This document shows, one piece after another, positions 5,092 to 7,023 of a stretch of 7,023 nucleotides of DNA. The first letter of the stretch is position 1. Each line of letters opens with the position of its first letter. Below the pieces are notes generated by a model that saw only the letters and a program-made list of their open reading frames with translations, searched no databases and was not told the DNA's origin. The position numbers and the translations under genes were made by a program. The stretch is from Pseudomonadota bacterium (GTDB taxonomy: Bacteria; Pseudomonadota; Gammaproteobacteria; Xanthomonadales; Xanthomonadaceae), in assembly GCA_023392975.1 (NCBI GenBank), contig JAEWNA010000123.1, positions 1 through 7,023 on the forward strand, read 5' to 3'.

Positions 5092-5837
5092 TGGCGGCCA
5101 GACGCGGCAAATCGCAGGCGAAGCGCAACGGCGGCGGCGGCGGGGGCGGCATGCCCGGCTGGGCCTGGCTGGTGATCGGCCTGGCGCTGGGCGTGGGCCT
5201 GCTCCTGCTCAAGCCCGACCTGCTCAAGGGCGGCGCCGAAGGCTTCTTCCGCGCCACGCCGAAGACCGACGCCCCGCAGGCCGTCGATGCGAAGGAGGAC
5301 GACGCCCCGATCGTCCCCGAGACCGCGGCGCCGCCGAAGCCGGCGGACGACACCGAGCCGAAGGAGCAGGACTACGACTTCTACACCCTGCTGCCGGGCA
5401 ACGAGACCCCGCTGAGCGATCGCGAGCTCGACGCGCGTGCGAAGGCCGAGGCCGCCGATCGGCAGACGCCGCCCAGGCCCGAACCGGCGAACCCCGACGC
5501 GGCCGATGTCGCGACGCCGCCGCCGGCGATCGATACGACCCCGGTCGCGCCCAAGCCGCCGAAGCCCGAACCGGCGCCAGCGGTCGCGGACGCGCCGCGC
5601 GACGGCGCCCGCTACCTGCTGCAGGCCGGCGCCTTCGCCGCCTCTGGCGACGCCGAGGCGCTGAAGGCGAAGATCGCGTTCCTCGGCCTCGGTGCCCGGG
5701 TCGAATCCGGCGAGGTCCAGGGCAAGACGGTCTACCGCGTCCGCATGGGGCCCTACGGCACCGCCACCGAGCTGGCCGAGGCCAAGCGCAAGCTCGCCAC
5801 CGGCGGCCTGCCGGCGATGGCCATCAAGGTGAAGTGA
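5091..5837 (+). CDS. FtsN-like SPOR-domain membrane protein
   Basis: The product is 248 residues with the plan of FtsN-type cell-division proteins. A short basic cytoplasmic tail (1-13) is followed by seven glycines (14-20), one transmembrane segment (about 22-41) and a long periplasmic linker rich in Pro, Ala, Asp and Glu. YDFYTLLPG at 95-103 is a motif recurring in this SPOR family. The C-terminal SPOR domain (about 174-248; YLLQAGAFAASGDAEALKAK, then TVYRVRMGPYG) should bind glycan strands stripped of stem peptides at the division septum. The ATG overlaps the argS stop as TGATG, implying translational coupling. The position right after argS is shared by Pseudomonas and relatives. I leave the symbol empty because several SPOR proteins have this layout, though ftsN is the best guess. 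Confidence 0.88.
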   Translation: MAARRGKSQAKRNGGGGGGGMPGWAWLVIGLALGVGLLLLKPDLLKGGAEGFFRATPKTDAPQAVDAKEDDAPIVPETAAPPKPADDTEPKEQDYDFYTLLPGNETPLSDRELDARAKAEAADRQTPPRPEPANPDAADVATPPPAIDTTPVAPKPPKPEPAPAVADAPRDGARYLLQAGAFAASGDAEALKAKIAFLGLGARVESGEVQGKTVYRVRMGPYGTATELAEAKRKLATGGLPAMAIKVK

Positions 5838-5862
5838 GCGGCGGCATGCGGATCCCGCGGCG

Positions 5863-6732
5863 ATGACCGTCCTGCCCCGCCTGCTGCTGTCGATCGCCCT
5901 GCTGGGCGGCGTGTCGCTGGCGGTGCAGGCGCAACCGAAGCCGGCCGATGCGCCGGCCGGGAAGCCCGTCCCGGCCGAACTGCAGGCGGCGGTGACCCGC
6001 GCCGAATTCCTCGGCCGCGAGCTCTACCTGCACGACCGCGCCGCCTGGCTCGCCACCGACGCCATGCGGGCCGACAAGCGCATGACCGCCCTGATGGACC
6101 GGCTCGGCGGCTGGATCACCGAGCCCTCCGCGCTGGGGGTGCGTGTCGTCTTCCACAGTCGCGACGACACGCCGGTGTCGCTGTACGAGATCGACGTCGA
6201 CGAGAGCGAACGCCTGTCCGATGCCGTGGTCGGGGCGTCCACGCCGCTGACCGACGCGCAACGCGCGCAGGTCCGCGCCCGGAAGCTCGCGCAGGCGCAG
6301 ACGTTCGGGCATTGCGGCGACGACTACAACACGGCGGCGCTGGCGTCGCTGGACGGGTTCCGGGTGTACCGGATGCCGGTCTTCAGCCGGCAGGACGTCT
6401 ATCCGCTGGGCGGCTACCAGCTGTACGAGATCGACGCCACCGGCAAGAAGATCCTGTCCACGCGCAGATTCACCAACGGCTGCATCGACCTCGACGAGCG
6501 CCGCAAGCTCGACAAGGCCGACGGCAGGCCCTCCGAACCGGTGATGTCGCTGGTCAGCCACCTGCTCGACCCGCAGCCGACCGAGATCCACGTCTTCGCC
6601 AGCCTCTACGCCCGCCAGCCGATGCGGGTCGTGACCACGACCAACGGCCAGTCCTGGCGGGTGGTGGACGGCAAGATCACCCTCGTCGACGCCGCGCCCG
6701 TCGCCCCGCTCGACGCCGCGTCGACGCCCTGA
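5863..6732 (+). CDS. Predicted exported protein of unknown function
   Basis: I do not recognise a named family. The 289-residue product begins with a Sec-type signal peptide: Arg6, hydrophobic 7-21, and a likely cut after VQA at 23, before QPKPADA. Thus the mature protein is probably periplasmic. It is soluble-looking, without further membrane segments. Only two cysteines occur in the mature part, Cys151 (FGHCGDDYN) and Cys207 (FTNGCIDLDE), which may form a disulfide. GGYQLYEIDATGKKILSTRR at 183-202 looks like paired beta strands; residues 38-85 are helical in character (AELQAAVTRAEFLGRELYLH). No catalytic motif stands out. It lies 25 bases after the SPOR gene and 27 bases before the next gene, so it probably belongs to the argS transcription unit. 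The start is the first ATG giving a signal peptide; its ribosome site is weak. Confidence 0.85.
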   Translation: MTVLPRLLLSIALLGGVSLAVQAQPKPADAPAGKPVPAELQAAVTRAEFLGRELYLHDRAAWLATDAMRADKRMTALMDRLGGWITEPSALGVRVVFHSRDDTPVSLYEIDVDESERLSDAVVGASTPLTDAQRAQVRARKLAQAQTFGHCGDDYNTAALASLDGFRVYRMPVFSRQDVYPLGGYQLYEIDATGKKILSTRRFTNGCIDLDERRKLDKADGRPSEPVMSLVSHLLDPQPTEIHVFASLYARQPMRVVTTTNGQSWRVVDGKITLVDAAPVAPLDAASTP

Positions 6733-6759
6733 TCCCGCACGACGGCACGGAGCCTCGCC

Positions 6760-7023
6760 ATGGTCGCCTCGACACTGTTCACCGGACTGTCCCTGCTCTG
6801 GCCGCTGAGCGAGGCCTGGATCGGGCTGCGCCATCGCGCCGGCGGCGGCGACGCCACCCGCGACCGCGGCACCCTGCGCCTGCTGCTGGTCGTCATCTAC
6901 GCCAGCGTCGCGCTGGCGGTGTGGCTGTCGGCGCGCGGCACGTGGCCGTTCCCGCCGGCGCTGCGCGCGCCGCTGTTCTTCGGCGGCTGCGCGGCGATGG
7001 CGCTGGGCATCGTCCTGCGGCTG
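6760..7023 (+). CDS. Membrane protein, possibly isoprenylcysteine methyltransferase-like, N-terminal part (cut by right edge)
   Basis: The reading frame is open from the ATG at 6760 to the last base, 88 residues. GGAG at 6749-6752, 7 bases before the ATG, is the clearest ribosome binding site on the plus strand of this window. Hydrophobic stretches lie at about 4-24, 40-57 and 71-88, with WPLSEAWIGLRHRA early and RDRGTLRLLLVVIYASVALA after it. This order (a short helix ending WPLSE, a charged loop DRG, then further helices) is what I recall from bacterial ICMT-like membrane methyltransferases, but the diagnostic C-terminal SAM-binding region lies outside the window. It starts 27 bases after the exported-protein gene, same strand. 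A membrane protein is secure; the family is a moderate guess. Confidence 0.7.
   Translation, partial: MVASTLFTGLSLLWPLSEAWIGLRHRAGGGDATRDRGTLRLLLVVIYASVALAVWLSARGTWPFPPALRAPLFFGGCAAMALGIVLRL

Noticed and set aside
3147..5837. 896-residue open frame across argS and the SPOR gene
   Set aside because: Before 5091 it is the wrong frame of argS and is dominated by Arg/Pro/Ala; only the part from 5091 on is a real protein.
5824..6834. 336-residue minus-strand open frame opposite the exported protein
   Set aside because: The plus-strand frame has a clean signal peptide and normal composition; the minus frame does not look like a protein.

Overview
The window is GC-rich chromosomal DNA. Its proteins look most like those of Lysobacteraceae/Xanthomonadaceae (Lysobacter, Luteimonas, Xanthomonas relatives). 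The evidence is a GTG-started 562-residue arginyl-tRNA synthetase, the radC/coaBC pair, an argS gene followed by an FtsN-like SPOR gene, and a codon third position dominated by G/C. This placement rests on recognised protein families; no database was searched.

Left part (1-1969): a SAM-dependent methyltransferase gene runs off the left edge on the minus strand. A MerR-family regulator gene diverges from it. Between them lies a MerR-type promoter with a 19-base spacer that contains a perfect 14-base dyad very like the SoxR operator. This promoter points at the methyltransferase. The regulator's last third runs antisense into the 3' end of coaBC, the bifunctional coenzyme A biosynthesis gene on the minus strand.

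Middle (1970-3402): radC diverges from coaBC. Downstream lies a small GIY-YIG nuclease gene (98 residues) of lower GC than its surroundings. It is bracketed by two perfect inverted copies of a 29-base repeat, and a third copy with one mismatch follows. The repeats seem to provide the nuclease's ribosome binding site on one side and a long hairpin ending in five T on the other. The argS promoter follows. This repeat/nuclease unit is the most unusual part of the window.

Right part (3403-7023): four plus-strand genes look like one transcription unit: argS, an FtsN-like membrane-anchored SPOR protein (overlapping argS by one base), a predicted exported protein of unknown function, and the start of a membrane protein that may belong to the isoprenylcysteine methyltransferase-like family and is cut by the right edge. 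The unit joins translation, cell-division envelope work and unknown periplasmic and membrane functions. No tRNA, rRNA, CRISPR array or complete insertion sequence was seen.
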